This document shows positions 1 through 8,970 of a stretch of DNA of 64,000 bases, piece by piece. Position numbers and translations under genes: made by a program. Positions within the stretch are counted from its first letter, which is position 1, and the number at the start of each line of letters is the position of its first letter. Source of the DNA: Vannielia sp. (GTDB lineage: Bacteria; Pseudomonadota; Alphaproteobacteria; Rhodobacterales; Rhodobacteraceae). Location of the stretch: assembly GCF_029212645.1 (NCBI RefSeq), contig NZ_JARGND010000008.1:1-64000 (forward strand), read 5' to 3'. Below the pieces are notes generated by a model. It was not told where the DNA came from and made no database searches. It worked only from the letters and a program-made list of their open reading frames with translations.

Positions 1-275
1 GCGACCTTCTCGTCGCACGAAATTCCCGCTCAGGGGAACTAGGGCAAAGCTGCTCGACCCGTTACGCACTCCTCCTCCCCGCGTGACCCGTCGGCAGCTT
101 TGTTTCCTGTTGCGCACCAGGTTTTTCGTATGGCCGATGGGTATATACGGCCAAATCGACGCACCGCTGTTCAAAATACCCACCACGAGGGTAAGCTGCG
201 CCACATTCTGATCCGCCATCTGTTACCGCGTCCGCGCGCAGCCATTGGCGGCAAGCATAGGGGGAGCCCAAATCC
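1..275. other. Intergenic, no gene recognised
   Basis: No open frame here has recognisable protein character, and I see no tRNA or other RNA. The only legible signal is a purine-rich ribosome binding site (GGGGGAG, about 9 bases before the next start codon) that belongs to the aldo/keto reductase. The left edge is cut by the window, so the upstream neighbour is unknown. Confidence 0.5.
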
Positions 276-1313
276 ATGACTTACACAGCAGCCGAAGACC
301 GTTACGAGCGCATGGCCTACCGGCATTGCGGGGCCTCTGGCCTGAAACTTCCGGCGGTTTCGCTGGGGCTATGGCACAACTTTGGCGATGACACGCCGCA
401 TGAAATCAAGCGCGACATCTGCAAAACGGCCTTTGATCACGGCATCACCCACTTTGATCTGGCCAATAACTACGGGCCGCGCCCCGGTGCGGCCGAGCAG
501 GCCTTTGGTGAGATTTTGCGGACCGATTTTGCCGCGTACCGCGATGAACTGGTGATATCCTCCAAGGCTGGCTACCGCATGTGGCCCGGCCCTTATGGCG
601 AGATGGGCAGCCGCAAATACCTGATAAGTTCCTGCGATGCTTCGCTGAAACGGCTTGGGCTGGATTACGTTGATATCTTCTATTCCCACCGGTTTGACCC
701 TGACACGCCGCTTGAGGAAACCATGGGCGCGCTGGACCATATCGTGCGCTCCGGGCGGGCGCATTATGTTGGGATTTCGTCCTATAATTCTCAGCGAACC
801 CGCGAGGCGGCGGCGATCCTCAAGGAGCTTGGCACGCCCTGCCTGATCCACCAGCCGAGTTACAACATGTTCAACCGCTGGGTTGAAACCGATGGTTTGA
901 AGGACACGCTGCAAGAGCTGGGCATTGGCTCCATCGTTTTCACGCCGCTGGCGCAGGGTCTGCTGACGAACAAGTACCTTAAGGGTATTCCCGAGGGCAG
1001 CCGCGCGACACAAGGCAAATCCTTGCGCGATGATATGCTCTCGGATCGGGTGATCGCGAACATACGTAAGCTGGCGGAAATCGCAGACGCTCGGGGCCAG
1101 ACGCTGGCGCAGATGGCCATTGCCTGGGTGCTGCGCGGCGGTGGGATTACGTCGGCACTGATGGGGGCCTCAAAGCCAAGCCAAGTGGTGGACTGCGCGG
1201 GAGCGATCAACAACCTGGAGTTTACGGCTGATGAACTGGCCGCGATCGACCGCTACGCAACCGACGAGCACATCAACCTCTGGGCAAAATCCTCGGAAAC
1301 TGATGAAAGCTGA
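276..1313 (+). CDS. yghZ: Aldo/keto reductase, L-glyceraldehyde 3-phosphate reductase type
   Basis: This is a 345-aa cytosolic NADPH-dependent aldo/keto reductase of the AKR14/YghZ (Gpr) branch, which reduces L-glyceraldehyde 3-phosphate and other aldehydes such as methylglyoxal. The catalytic tetrad is visible: D61 in FDLANNYGP, Y66, K97 in ISSKAGYRMWPGPYG and H138 in YSHRFDPDTPLEET. The YghZ hallmarks LWHNFGDD near residue 33 and the loop MWPGPYGEMGSRKY are present, and the length fits the family. The ATG has a GGGGGAG ribosome binding site. It converges on tex with only 12 bases between stops. The fold and subfamily are secure; the physiological substrate in this organism is inferred from the family. 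Confidence 0.88.
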   Translation: MTYTAAEDRYERMAYRHCGASGLKLPAVSLGLWHNFGDDTPHEIKRDICKTAFDHGITHFDLANNYGPRPGAAEQAFGEILRTDFAAYRDELVISSKAGYRMWPGPYGEMGSRKYLISSCDASLKRLGLDYVDIFYSHRFDPDTPLEETMGALDHIVRSGRAHYVGISSYNSQRTREAAAILKELGTPCLIHQPSYNMFNRWVETDGLKDTLQELGIGSIVFTPLAQGLLTNKYLKGIPEGSRATQGKSLRDDMLSDRVIANIRKLAEIADARGQTLAQMAIAWVLRGGGITSALMGASKPSQVVDCAGAINNLEFTADELAAIDRYATDEHINLWAKSSETDES

Positions 1314-1325
1314 CGCCTGACGCCC

Positions 1326-3659
1326 CTAGCCCTTGTCGCGCATGGCGGCGGCAAGGGCGGCGCCGAGCGCATTGTTCCCTGAGTCCGCCTTTTGTGGCTG
1401 CGTTTTGGCTCCGCCCTTGGGGCCACCGCCGCGAGAGTGCGATTTGGGGCGCTCGCCCTGTGCCTTGCGTTGTCCGGCATCGCGGGATTCGGCGCTGCCG
1501 TCTTTCTTCATGGAAAGGCCAATGCGCTTGCGGGGCACATCAATTTCCATCACCCGCACCTTCACCACATCGCCCGCTTTCACAATGTCATGCGGGTCTT
1601 TCACGAAGCGGTCGGCGATTTGGCTGATGTGCACCAAGCCGTCCTGGTGCACGCCGATATCAACGAAAGCGCCAAAGGCGGCGACGTTGGTAACCGTGCC
1701 CTCCAGCATCATTCCGGGGCGCAGATCGGTTATTTCCTCAACCCCATCGGCAAAGCTGGCCGTCACAAAGGAAGGGCGCGGATCACGGGCGGGTTTTTCA
1801 AGCTCGGCAAGGATGTCACGCACGGTGGGCAGGCCGAAGGACTCGGTGACGAACTGCTCGGCACGCACCCCCTTCAGGGCGGCCCCATCGCCCATGAGCG
1901 CGCGAATGTCGCGCCCGCAGGCGGCGACGATCTGGCGGGCCACGCCGTAAGCCTCGGGATGAACAGATGAAGCATCAAGCGGCTCTTTGCCATCGCGGAT
2001 GCGCAGGAAACCCGCGCATTGCTCAAAGGCCACTGGCCCCAGCCCGGAGACCTTTTTGATCGCGGCGCGGCTGTCGAACGCACCATTGGAATCGCGGTGT
2101 TCAACGATGGATTGCGCGAGGGAGGGGCCAAGGCCGGCGACATGAGCCAGCAGCGGGGCGGAGGCGGTGTTGAGATCGACGCCGACAGCGTTCACCGCGT
2201 CTTCGACCACAGCTTCAAGCGTGGTGGCAAGGCGGCGCTGGTCAACATCGTGCTGGTATTGCCCGACACCAATGCTTTGCGGTTCGATCTTCACCAGTTC
2301 GGCGAGCGGGTCTTGCAGCCGCCGCGCGATGGAGATGGCACCGCGCAAAGACACATCAAGCCCCGGAAATTCCTTGGCCGCCAGTTCTGAGGCCGAATAG
2401 ACCGAGGCCCCGGCCTCGGAGACAACAACCTTGGTGGGGCGCTTTGCCGTGGCTGGCAGGTGCTTCAGCACATCGCCCACCAAGCGCTCGGTCTCACGGC
2501 TGGCGGTGCCATTGCCGATGGCCACAAGATCAACCCCGTGGCGGGTGATCAACTCTATCAGTTTGGCCTCGGAGCCGCGCAGATCATTCCGGGGCTGGAA
2601 CGGGTAGATCGTGGCGGTATCAAGCAGCTTGCCGGTGGCGTCGATGACGGCAGCCTTCACCCCGGTGCGGATGCCCGGATCAAGGCCCAATGTGGGGCGG
2701 TTGCCTGCCGGAGCGGCGAGGAGCAAATCCTTGAGGTTACGAGCAAAAACCGTGATCGCCTCTTCGTGGGAACGGCGGCGCAGCTCACCCATGAGATCGA
2801 GGTACATGGTGAGAGACAGCTTGATCCGCCACGTCCATGCGGCTGCGGCTTTGAGCCAAGCGTCGCCCTTGCCTTCGCGCAGATTGCCTATTTCAGCCGC
2901 AACCATCGCGGCGGCCCGCGCTGCGCCCTCCTCTGGCTCGGGGGCGATATTGAGCGAAACGATCTCTTCCTTTTGCGCCCGCAAGAGCGCCAGCGCCCGG
3001 TGCGCCGGGATGGCGGACCACTTCTCGGAGTGGTCAAAATAGTCGGAAAACTTGGCCCCGGCCTGCTCTTTGCCCTCGATGACCTTGGCGGTGATCAAAG
3101 CCTCGCGCTGCATGAACTCGCGCAGCCGCCCGATCAGCCCGGCACTTTCGGCCAGACCCTCGGCCAGAATATCACGCGCGCCGTTTAGCGCGTCTTTCAC
3201 CGTGGGCACGGCCTCGCCCAGATACTCCGTTGCCATCGCCTCGGGGTCGGCATTGCGATTGGCGAGGATGGCTTTTAGCAGCGGCTCCAGCCCGTTTTCG
3301 CGGGCGATCATCGCCTTGGTGCGCCGCTTTGGTTTGTAGGGCAGGTAAATGTCTTCGAGGGTGGCCTTGGTTTCGGCGGTGGTGATCGCCTTTTCAAGCT
3401 CCGGGGTCAGCTTGTCTTGATCGCGGATCGAATTGAGGATCGCCTCGCGCCGCGATTCCAGTTCGCGCAGGTATGACAGCCTGTCAGAAAGGGTGCGAAG
3501 CTGGGTGTCATCAAGGCCGCCGGTCACTTCCTTGCGGTAGCGAGCCACGAAGGGCACGGTCGCGCCACCGTCCAACAGGTCCACTGCGGCTGTCACCTGC
3601 GCGGGGCTGGCGGCGATGTCGGTGGCGATGGTGCGGGCGATGCGGGCGCTGGTGCTCAA
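1326..3659 (-). CDS. tex: Tex family RNA-binding transcription accessory protein
   Basis: This 777-aa protein matches Tex, a conserved cytosolic nucleic-acid-binding protein related to eukaryotic Spt6 that affects transcription and gene expression. In order it shows the Tex N-terminal helical region (VPFVARYRKEVTGGLDD near residue 35, then LPYKPKRRTKA), a YqgF/RNase H-like domain beginning at GLDPGIRTG near residue 325, helix-hairpin-helix elements (VGVDLNTASAPLL, VSGLGPVAFE) and a C-terminal S1 domain (GTVTNVAAFGAFVDIGVHQDG, about residues 650-720). A charged, glycine-rich tail follows. The start is a TTG preceded by AGGAGG at 5 bases, which fixes it well. Length is normal for the family. 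It is transcribed away from putA and is probably monocistronic. Confidence 0.95.
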   Translation of the reverse strand: MSTSARIARTIATDIAASPAQVTAAVDLLDGGATVPFVARYRKEVTGGLDDTQLRTLSDRLSYLRELESRREAILNSIRDQDKLTPELEKAITTAETKATLEDIYLPYKPKRRTKAMIARENGLEPLLKAILANRNADPEAMATEYLGEAVPTVKDALNGARDILAEGLAESAGLIGRLREFMQREALITAKVIEGKEQAGAKFSDYFDHSEKWSAIPAHRALALLRAQKEEIVSLNIAPEPEEGAARAAAMVAAEIGNLREGKGDAWLKAAAAWTWRIKLSLTMYLDLMGELRRRSHEEAITVFARNLKDLLLAAPAGNRPTLGLDPGIRTGVKAAVIDATGKLLDTATIYPFQPRNDLRGSEAKLIELITRHGVDLVAIGNGTASRETERLVGDVLKHLPATAKRPTKVVVSEAGASVYSASELAAKEFPGLDVSLRGAISIARRLQDPLAELVKIEPQSIGVGQYQHDVDQRRLATTLEAVVEDAVNAVGVDLNTASAPLLAHVAGLGPSLAQSIVEHRDSNGAFDSRAAIKKVSGLGPVAFEQCAGFLRIRDGKEPLDASSVHPEAYGVARQIVAACGRDIRALMGDGAALKGVRAEQFVTESFGLPTVRDILAELEKPARDPRPSFVTASFADGVEEITDLRPGMMLEGTVTNVAAFGAFVDIGVHQDGLVHISQIADRFVKDPHDIVKAGDVVKVRVMEIDVPRKRIGLSMKKDGSAESRDAGQRKAQGERPKSHSRGGGPKGGAKTQPQKADSGNNALGAALAAAMRDKG

Positions 3660-3755
3660 GGGGGCCTCCTCAGGGATGTTGGAGACCTGTGATAGCCGCC
3701 CCCCGCCGAACCGCCAAGCGGGTTTTGCCGGGCGGGCGCGTTTGGGCGGATGACT

Positions 3756-6700
3756 TCAGGAGTCGGTTCCCGCCAGCAGGCTGGTGTTGCCGCCCGCTGC
3801 GGTTACGTCAACGCAGAGGTGGCGCTCGTGCAGCACATGCGCGGCGTCGGGCATGGTGGTGACGAGCGGCAGGATTGGCCCATCGCGGCGAGCCAAGGCG
3901 CGGGCATAGGCGCGCCCTTCATCATCGCCACCCCACCAGAGCGCTGCGCCGAAGGGTGGCAGGTGTTCCAGCGCCTCGGGAGCAAGCGCGCCTGCCGCGA
4001 TGGCCTGCCCGCCAAGTGCGGTGACGGCCTGCATCTGGGCAGCAACATCGGGTCCGAGGCAGAGCAGCGGCGGGCGGCTGAGTGTGGTGAGGCGATTGAG
4101 CTCGCCGGTTGGGCCGGGCAGATCGATGCGAGAAGTAACGACGGGCGGTTTGGCTTGGGTGAGGGCCATGCGCACGGCGGCTTCGTCAACCGATTGGGTG
4201 GCGCTCGCTGGGGAGCCCGCCCGGGGCTTGGAGAAACGGGTGATATAGTGCGGGCCGCCTGCTTTTGGGCCGGTGCCGGAAAGGCCTTCGCCGCCAAAGG
4301 GTTGCGAGCCGACGATCGCGCCGATCTGGTTGCGATTGGCGTAAATATTGCCTGCTTCCACCTCTTCAGCGATGCGCTGCACCCGGTCATCAATGCGGCT
4401 GTGAAGGCCAAAAGTGAGCCCGTAGCCGGTTGCGTTTACGGCGGCAATTACCTCACCGAGCGCCTCGGCTTTGAAGGTTGCAACATGCAGCACAGGGCCA
4501 AAAACCTCTTGCTCCAGGTCAGCGATCCCCGCGATCTTGATCAGGACGGGCGGCACGAAATACCCTTCCCTGGGGGCCGCGACCTGATGCAGCACACGCC
4601 CCTCGGCCGCAGCGGTGGCCACATGGGCGCTTATCCCGCTTTGCGCCTGGGCCGTGATGACCGGGCCAACATCGGTGGCGATTTGCCATGGGTCGCCCAA
4701 GGCCAGCTCGTCCATTGCGCCCTTGAGCATGCGGATCACCCCATCGGCCACGTCTTCCTGCACATAAAGGCAACGCAGAGCAGAGCAGCGTTGCCCTGCC
4801 GATTGGAAGGCGGAGGCCACGATGTCGCGCACCGCCTGTTCGGGCAGCGCCGTGCTGTCGACGATCATCGCATTCAGCCCGCCGGTTTCGGCGATGAGCG
4901 GCGTACCGGGCGCGAGGTGTTGGGCCATCTCGGCCTGGATCGTCCGCGCGGTGGCGGTGGACCCGGTGAAGGCGACGCCGTTCACCTTGGGGTCGCCGGT
5001 GAGGGCAGCGCCGATCTGGCCCCCCTCGCCCGGCAGAAGCTGAAGTGCTGTGGCAGGCACCCCGGCAGCGAGCAGGTGGCGCACCGCCCAATCGGCAATG
5101 GCCGGGGTTGTCTCAGCCGGTTTGGCCAGCACCCCATTGCCCGCCGCCGAGGCTGCCGCGATTTGCCCGGTGAAGATTGCCAAAGGAAAGTTCCACGGCG
5201 AGATACAGGTGAAGATGCCGCGTGGTTCGAGCGCTGTCCGCTCGGCTTCGTCGGCGTAGTAACGCAGGAAATCAACGGCCTCGCGCAGTTCGGCCACGGC
5301 ATCGGCGAGCGTTTTTCCGGCCTCGGTGGCGAGCAGCGCGAAGAGACGCCCGTAGTCAGCCTCGTAACGATCAGCAGCGCGGCGCAGCGTGTTGGCGCGA
5401 TCGCCCACCGGGGCTGACCATGGACGCGCGGCTTCAAGCGCGGTTTTGACATCGGCGGCGCTGGATGCGGCGACTTCCCCGATCAGCGCTCCGGTCGCAG
5501 GGTTGTGCACTTTTTCCACCGTTGAGCCCGTGACCACCCCAGCGAGCACTGGGCCGACGCGCCATTGCTCAGGCGGCACCCGCGCCTCAGCGATGCGCCG
5601 CAGCATAGTGACATCCTGCAAATCAAAGCCTTGGGAATTTTTACGCCCCGCATAGAGCTTTGGCCCAGTGCGTAATTGTGAAGGCCCTGCGGATTCCAGC
5701 GCTGCAAATGGGCAAGCGGCGACCACTTCTGGGGGCACGGACTCATCGACGATCTGATTGACGAAAGACGAGTTTGCGCCGTTTTCAAGCAGCCGGCGCA
5801 CTAGGTACGCCAGCAAATCGCGGTGAGCGCCAACGGGCGCGTAGATGCGGCAGCGGGTGCCGTGGGCCGCCTTGATCATATCGTGCAGCGCCTCGCCCAT
5901 GCCGTGCAGGCGCTGGAACTCATAAGCACCGCACGGGACGGATTTCGCCATGTGCAGAACGGCGGCGACGGTGTGGGCATTATGAGTGGCAAATTGCGGA
6001 TAGATCCAATCGGTCATTGCAAGCAATCGGCGGGCCAGCGCGATGTAGCTGACATCGCTGGCGGGTTTGCGGGTGAACACCGGAAAATCAACCAGCCCTT
6101 CGACTTGGGCGCGCTTGATTTCACTGTCCCAGTAAGCGCCCTTCACGAGCCGCAGCATGATGCGTTGGCCGCGACGTTTGGCCAGAGTTTGAATGCCGTC
6201 AATCACCTCGCCCGCGCGCCGTCCGTAGGCCTGCACAACCACGCCAAAGCCATCCCACCCGGCGAGAGAGGGATCATCGAGCGCGGCCTCCATTACGGCG
6301 AGCGAGAGGCCCAGGCGATCCGCCTCTTCGGCGTCAACGTTGAGCCCCATTCCGGCCTCTGCGGCGCGGCGGCATAACCGGGAGAGCACAGGCACCAGCT
6401 CGGCCATGACACGCTCGGTCTTGGCGACTTCATAGCGCGGGTGAAGGGCTGATAACTTTACCGAAATGCCGGGGTTTTCGGCCACATCGGCGCTGTTGCA
6501 TCCGCTGGCAATTGCACCGATGGCGGCCTCGTAGCTGGCGGCGTAGCGCGCGGCATCTGGCGCTGTCATCGCGGCCTCACCAAGCATATCGTAGCTATAG
6601 GTGAAGCCCTCGGTTTCCTTGTTCCTTGCGGCCCGCTCCATGGCCTCCTGAATAGTTTGGCCAAGCACAAACTGGCGACCCATCTCGCGCATCGAGCGGC

Positions 6701-7169
6701 TGACGGCGGTGCGGATCACTGGCTCGCCCAGCCGCCGCACCAGCCTTTTGAGCGTGCCCGCGACGCCGGTGGCTTCTGGCGCCAGGACCTTGCCGGTGAG
6801 CAAAAGGCCCCAAGTAGAGGCATTCACGAGGGGAGAGGCGGAATGGCCAAGGTGGGCGGACCAGTTGGAGGGGGCGATTTTGTCCTCGATCAGTGCGTCC
6901 ATCGTGGTGGCGTCAGGCACTCGCAGCAGCGCCTCGGCAAGGCACATCAGCGCAACGCCCTCTTCTGTAGAAAGGCCGTATTCACCCAGGAACACATCCA
7001 TCAAGCTTGGCCGGGCCTCGGTGCGGATACGGCGCACGAGGTCGGCAGCTGTCGCCACGATTTGTGACCGGTCATCGCCCGTAAGCGCTGCCTCGGCCTG
7101 CAACGCAGCCAGCAGTTCTGCCTCATCGCGCCGCTTTCCGGCATCCCATTTTGGATCAAGGTTGATCAT
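3756..7169 (-). CDS. putA: Bifunctional proline dehydrogenase / L-glutamate gamma-semialdehyde dehydrogenase
   Basis: PutA oxidises proline to glutamate in two steps, with FAD in the N-terminal proline dehydrogenase barrel and NAD in the C-terminal aldehyde dehydrogenase. At 1137 aa it is of the shorter type, without the N-terminal ribbon-helix-helix DNA-binding domain, so it should not repress itself. The barrel shows AYGRRAGEVID and RLVKGAYWDSEIKRAQ (about residues 320-360) and YAPVGAHRDLLAYLVRRLLENGANSSF further on. The dehydrogenase half shows CISPWNFPLA, FTGSTATA, ETGGLNAMIVD and the catalytic cysteine in SAGQRCSALRCLYVQ. It is divergent from an Lrp-type regulator gene, the usual PutR arrangement in alphaproteobacteria, so proline induction through that regulator is likely. 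Confidence 0.96.
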   Translation of the reverse strand: MINLDPKWDAGKRRDEAELLAALQAEAALTGDDRSQIVATAADLVRRIRTEARPSLMDVFLGEYGLSTEEGVALMCLAEALLRVPDATTMDALIEDKIAPSNWSAHLGHSASPLVNASTWGLLLTGKVLAPEATGVAGTLKRLVRRLGEPVIRTAVSRSMREMGRQFVLGQTIQEAMERAARNKETEGFTYSYDMLGEAAMTAPDAARYAASYEAAIGAIASGCNSADVAENPGISVKLSALHPRYEVAKTERVMAELVPVLSRLCRRAAEAGMGLNVDAEEADRLGLSLAVMEAALDDPSLAGWDGFGVVVQAYGRRAGEVIDGIQTLAKRRGQRIMLRLVKGAYWDSEIKRAQVEGLVDFPVFTRKPASDVSYIALARRLLAMTDWIYPQFATHNAHTVAAVLHMAKSVPCGAYEFQRLHGMGEALHDMIKAAHGTRCRIYAPVGAHRDLLAYLVRRLLENGANSSFVNQIVDESVPPEVVAACPFAALESAGPSQLRTGPKLYAGRKNSQGFDLQDVTMLRRIAEARVPPEQWRVGPVLAGVVTGSTVEKVHNPATGALIGEVAASSAADVKTALEAARPWSAPVGDRANTLRRAADRYEADYGRLFALLATEAGKTLADAVAELREAVDFLRYYADEAERTALEPRGIFTCISPWNFPLAIFTGQIAAASAAGNGVLAKPAETTPAIADWAVRHLLAAGVPATALQLLPGEGGQIGAALTGDPKVNGVAFTGSTATARTIQAEMAQHLAPGTPLIAETGGLNAMIVDSTALPEQAVRDIVASAFQSAGQRCSALRCLYVQEDVADGVIRMLKGAMDELALGDPWQIATDVGPVITAQAQSGISAHVATAAAEGRVLHQVAAPREGYFVPPVLIKIAGIADLEQEVFGPVLHVATFKAEALGEVIAAVNATGYGLTFGLHSRIDDRVQRIAEEVEAGNIYANRNQIGAIVGSQPFGGEGLSGTGPKAGGPHYITRFSKPRAGSPASATQSVDEAAVRMALTQAKPPVVTSRIDLPGPTGELNRLTTLSRPPLLCLGPDVAAQMQAVTALGGQAIAAGALAPEALEHLPPFGAALWWGGDDEGRAYARALARRDGPILPLVTTMPDAAHVLHERHLCVDVTAAGGNTSLLAGTDS

Positions 7170-7292
7170 TTGGCGCGCTCCTGCCTGCCCTTTTGTCAGA
7201 TTACCCCGGGTGCCTTAGGCCTTTCTCCTGTGCTTGCGTTCGTGCTAGGCGTTAATCCCAAGATAGGCACCAATTATGGGCGTAATCACTTG

Positions 7293-7754
7293 ATGGAACT
7301 TGACCGTATAGATCACGCGATTCTTGCCACACTGGCAACGGATGGGCGGGTTTCCATGGTAGATCTGGGGCGGCGCGTTGGACTTTCAAAAACCCCGGTG
7401 ACGGCGCGGGTGAAACGGCTTGAGACCCTTGGTGTCATCACCGGTTACACTGCGCATTTTTCGGCCGCCAAGCTGGGCCTTGATCATGTTGCCTTTATGG
7501 AGGTGCGGCTCACCGATACCCGTGAAGCTGCGTTGCAAGCCTTTAACGCCGCCATCCGCAACATTCCGGAGGTGGAAGAGTGCCATATGATCGCGGGTGG
7601 GTTTGACTACTTGGTGAAGGTTCGCACGCGGGACATTTCGGACTATCGGCGCGTGCTGTCTGAGAGCATCTCGCAGTTGCCTCATATTGCCTCCACCTCC
7701 ACCTTCGTCAGCATGGAGAGCGTACGCGACCGGGGGGCTGCGCCCGTCACCTGA
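7293..7754 (+). CDS. putR: Lrp/AsnC family transcriptional regulator, likely proline-responsive activator of putA
   Basis: This 153-aa regulator has an N-terminal winged helix-turn-helix (MELDRIDHAILATLATDGRV, then LGRRVGLSKTPVTARVKRLE) and a C-terminal RAM ligand-binding domain (VEECHMIAGGFDYLVKVRT). Members of the family form octamers and bind amino acids. I start it at the ATG at 7293, because a longer open frame from 7170 would cover the shared promoter region with putA and the extra 41 residues look non-coding. Divergent placement next to putA is the classical position of PutR, which activates putA when proline is present. The name rests on this context. Binding sites would be expected between 7170 and 7292 but I could not single one out. 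Confidence 0.88.
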   Translation: MELDRIDHAILATLATDGRVSMVDLGRRVGLSKTPVTARVKRLETLGVITGYTAHFSAAKLGLDHVAFMEVRLTDTREAALQAFNAAIRNIPEVEECHMIAGGFDYLVKVRTRDISDYRRVLSESISQLPHIASTSTFVSMESVRDRGAAPVT

Positions 7755-7817
7755 GAAGCCGTTTAACCTTCAGGCCTAACTAAATGAGGCCAGAGCCTAA
7801 GGTGGTCGTAGGTCAGG

Positions 7818-8355
7818 CAGATGAACGACCGGCTGATCCAAGATCTAGTCGCGATGCCTCCGAAGCAGAGCTGCAAAATCCCTGGCGTCCTTGGAAAATT
7901 TCGCGGCCGGAAAACTCACGAGCATGCAGCCATGTTCCGGGCAACCCCTTATAGGCGAGAATTTCCACTGAAGGCAGCGCGGAACACGCCAAGACTCCTC
8001 CGCTGACAGCTTCTCGTTCCGAAGGCACTCCGGACAGACACGGATGCGAGTGCGATGAAAGCTCTCTAGAGACGCGAATTGCTCCCGCAGACGAAAATGG
8101 CCCCTGCCGAGATGACTGAGGGGCACCCGCGCCAATGCAGCTTCATCGCACCCCGCAAGCTGGGCAAATTACTCTATGGTGGCCTTTTCACCACGAAAGA
8201 GCGGATTGACCGAAAACGGAGTGTCGCCGCAGAATCTCTGCAAGGAGTTGGCGCAGTTCGTGGGCGCAAGTCGCGACAGCAGGGAGGATGCCGGTTTAAA
8301 CGCGCCATGCGGGACCGTTAGCGGCAACAATAAAAAGTTCGTTCCAGGAATAGCA
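7818..8355 (-). pseudogene. Relic of a TnsD-like tniQ gene (N-terminal part)
   Basis: The minus strand reads as a decayed copy of the first ~185 residues of the intact tniQ at 26770-28329. An open stretch (7845-8135) matches it closely, for example HLGRGHFRLRE, RTRIRVCPEC and SWRVPRCLQWKFSPIR, including the CPEC and CPEHG zinc ligands. The matching continues at DNA level to both sides, through ACCGGCTGATCCAA on the left and into the start region on the right, but stops and lost start codons break the frame. The C-terminal two thirds are missing. It is the remnant of an older related transposon whose right terminus lies at 8484-8518. Diverged but recognisable identity argues for an old insertion, not a recent duplication. 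Confidence 0.85.
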
Positions 8356-8483
8356 GGTAGGCTTTTAGGAAACCGAAGCTTCCAAGATCAGACAAAGGTT
8401 GAATTGGCTTGATCTTACGATCAGCCGCTCAACTGAGCAACGCTACTCTGTTTTCTTGAAGTTCTGCCGACTGGGTCAGCTAA

Positions 8484-8518
8484 GTGACACAAAAGTCGAT
8501 TTAGCTTGGAATCTAACA
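8484..8518 (-). repeat. Right terminus of the older, decayed transposon
   Basis: This stretch matches 28441-28476, the right end of the intact element. Both have GTCACAAAAGTCG-like or GACACAAAAGTCG sequence, a transposase-site-like block (GTCGATTTAGCTTGGAAT at 8495-8512) and end in CTAACA or CTGGCA directly before AAAGT. It therefore marks where the older element ended before the newer one inserted against it. Confidence 0.75.
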
Positions 8519-8523
8519 AAAGT
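8519..8523. repeat. Target-site duplication AAAGT, left copy
   Basis: AAAGT here is repeated at 28477-28481, directly outside the two transposon termini (TGTCGAATGCC on the left, TGCCAGATGCC on the right read inward). Five base pairs is the duplication length known for Tn7-like and Mu-like elements. Confidence 0.85.
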
Positions 8524-8529
8524 TGTCGA

Positions 8530-8627
8530 ATGCCGCGCATTTCCGACTCTTGGCGGCAAATTTTCTGAATCTTGTCAGTGGGCCATGCCAAGCAATTCCG
8601 ACCCAAATGCCAAGCATTTCCGACCCA
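8530..8627 (+). repeat. Left-end transposase binding repeats (three copies)
   Basis: Three related copies lie just inside the left terminus: ATGCCGCGCATTTCCGAC at 8530-8547, ATGCCAAGCAATTCCGAC at 8585-8602 and ATGCCAAGCATTTCCGAC at 8607-8624. The last two are each followed by CCA and are spaced 22 bp apart, about two helical turns. The matching right-end site, in inverted orientation, is at 28453-28470. Arrays of ~20-bp sites at unequal ends are typical for TnsB/TniA family transposases. Confidence 0.8.
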
Positions 8628-8970
8628 ACCGGACCTTCGGCAGCACGGCGTGAGAAGGTTCGCTATTTACAGGGAAGCGAGCGTGGTTCCCGAGCGGTCT
8701 GCGATCACGTCTTCTAACGCTTCCGGCCCACTCCTGCCGTTCATCAAAGACGCCTTTGCTGCGGTGCAGCCTCACCAGACCAGCCCTTCGTCCACAGCGC
8801 AGCATTTTCGGACGGTTGAAGTTGGCAGTACCGACCAAGCCGCCGATAGAACTTTCGTGGCTTTGCTCATTCTGTTCGCCAAAAAGGTGCTGGACGCATT
8901 GGGAGCGAAACGAATAGAAGCTCTTCATTAGTAATAAACACATTCCGCAACCAGACTTGGGCAATGATAT
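8628..8970. other. Left-end spacer, no gene recognised
   Basis: Open frames on both strands cross this stretch but none has convincing start signals or protein character. The minus-strand frame 8575-9249 runs over the terminal repeats and opposite a better plus-strand gene, so I do not accept it. The stretch probably contains the promoter of the 8971 gene. Confidence 0.4.

Noticed and set aside
62-277. A 71-aa minus-strand frame upstream of the aldo/keto reductase
   Set aside because: No ribosome binding site or recognisable sequence, and it overlaps the reductase leader.
3750-5417. A 555-aa plus-strand frame opposite putA
   Set aside because: It lies wholly antisense to putA (and its product has no protein-family character), so it is a GC-rich shadow of that gene.
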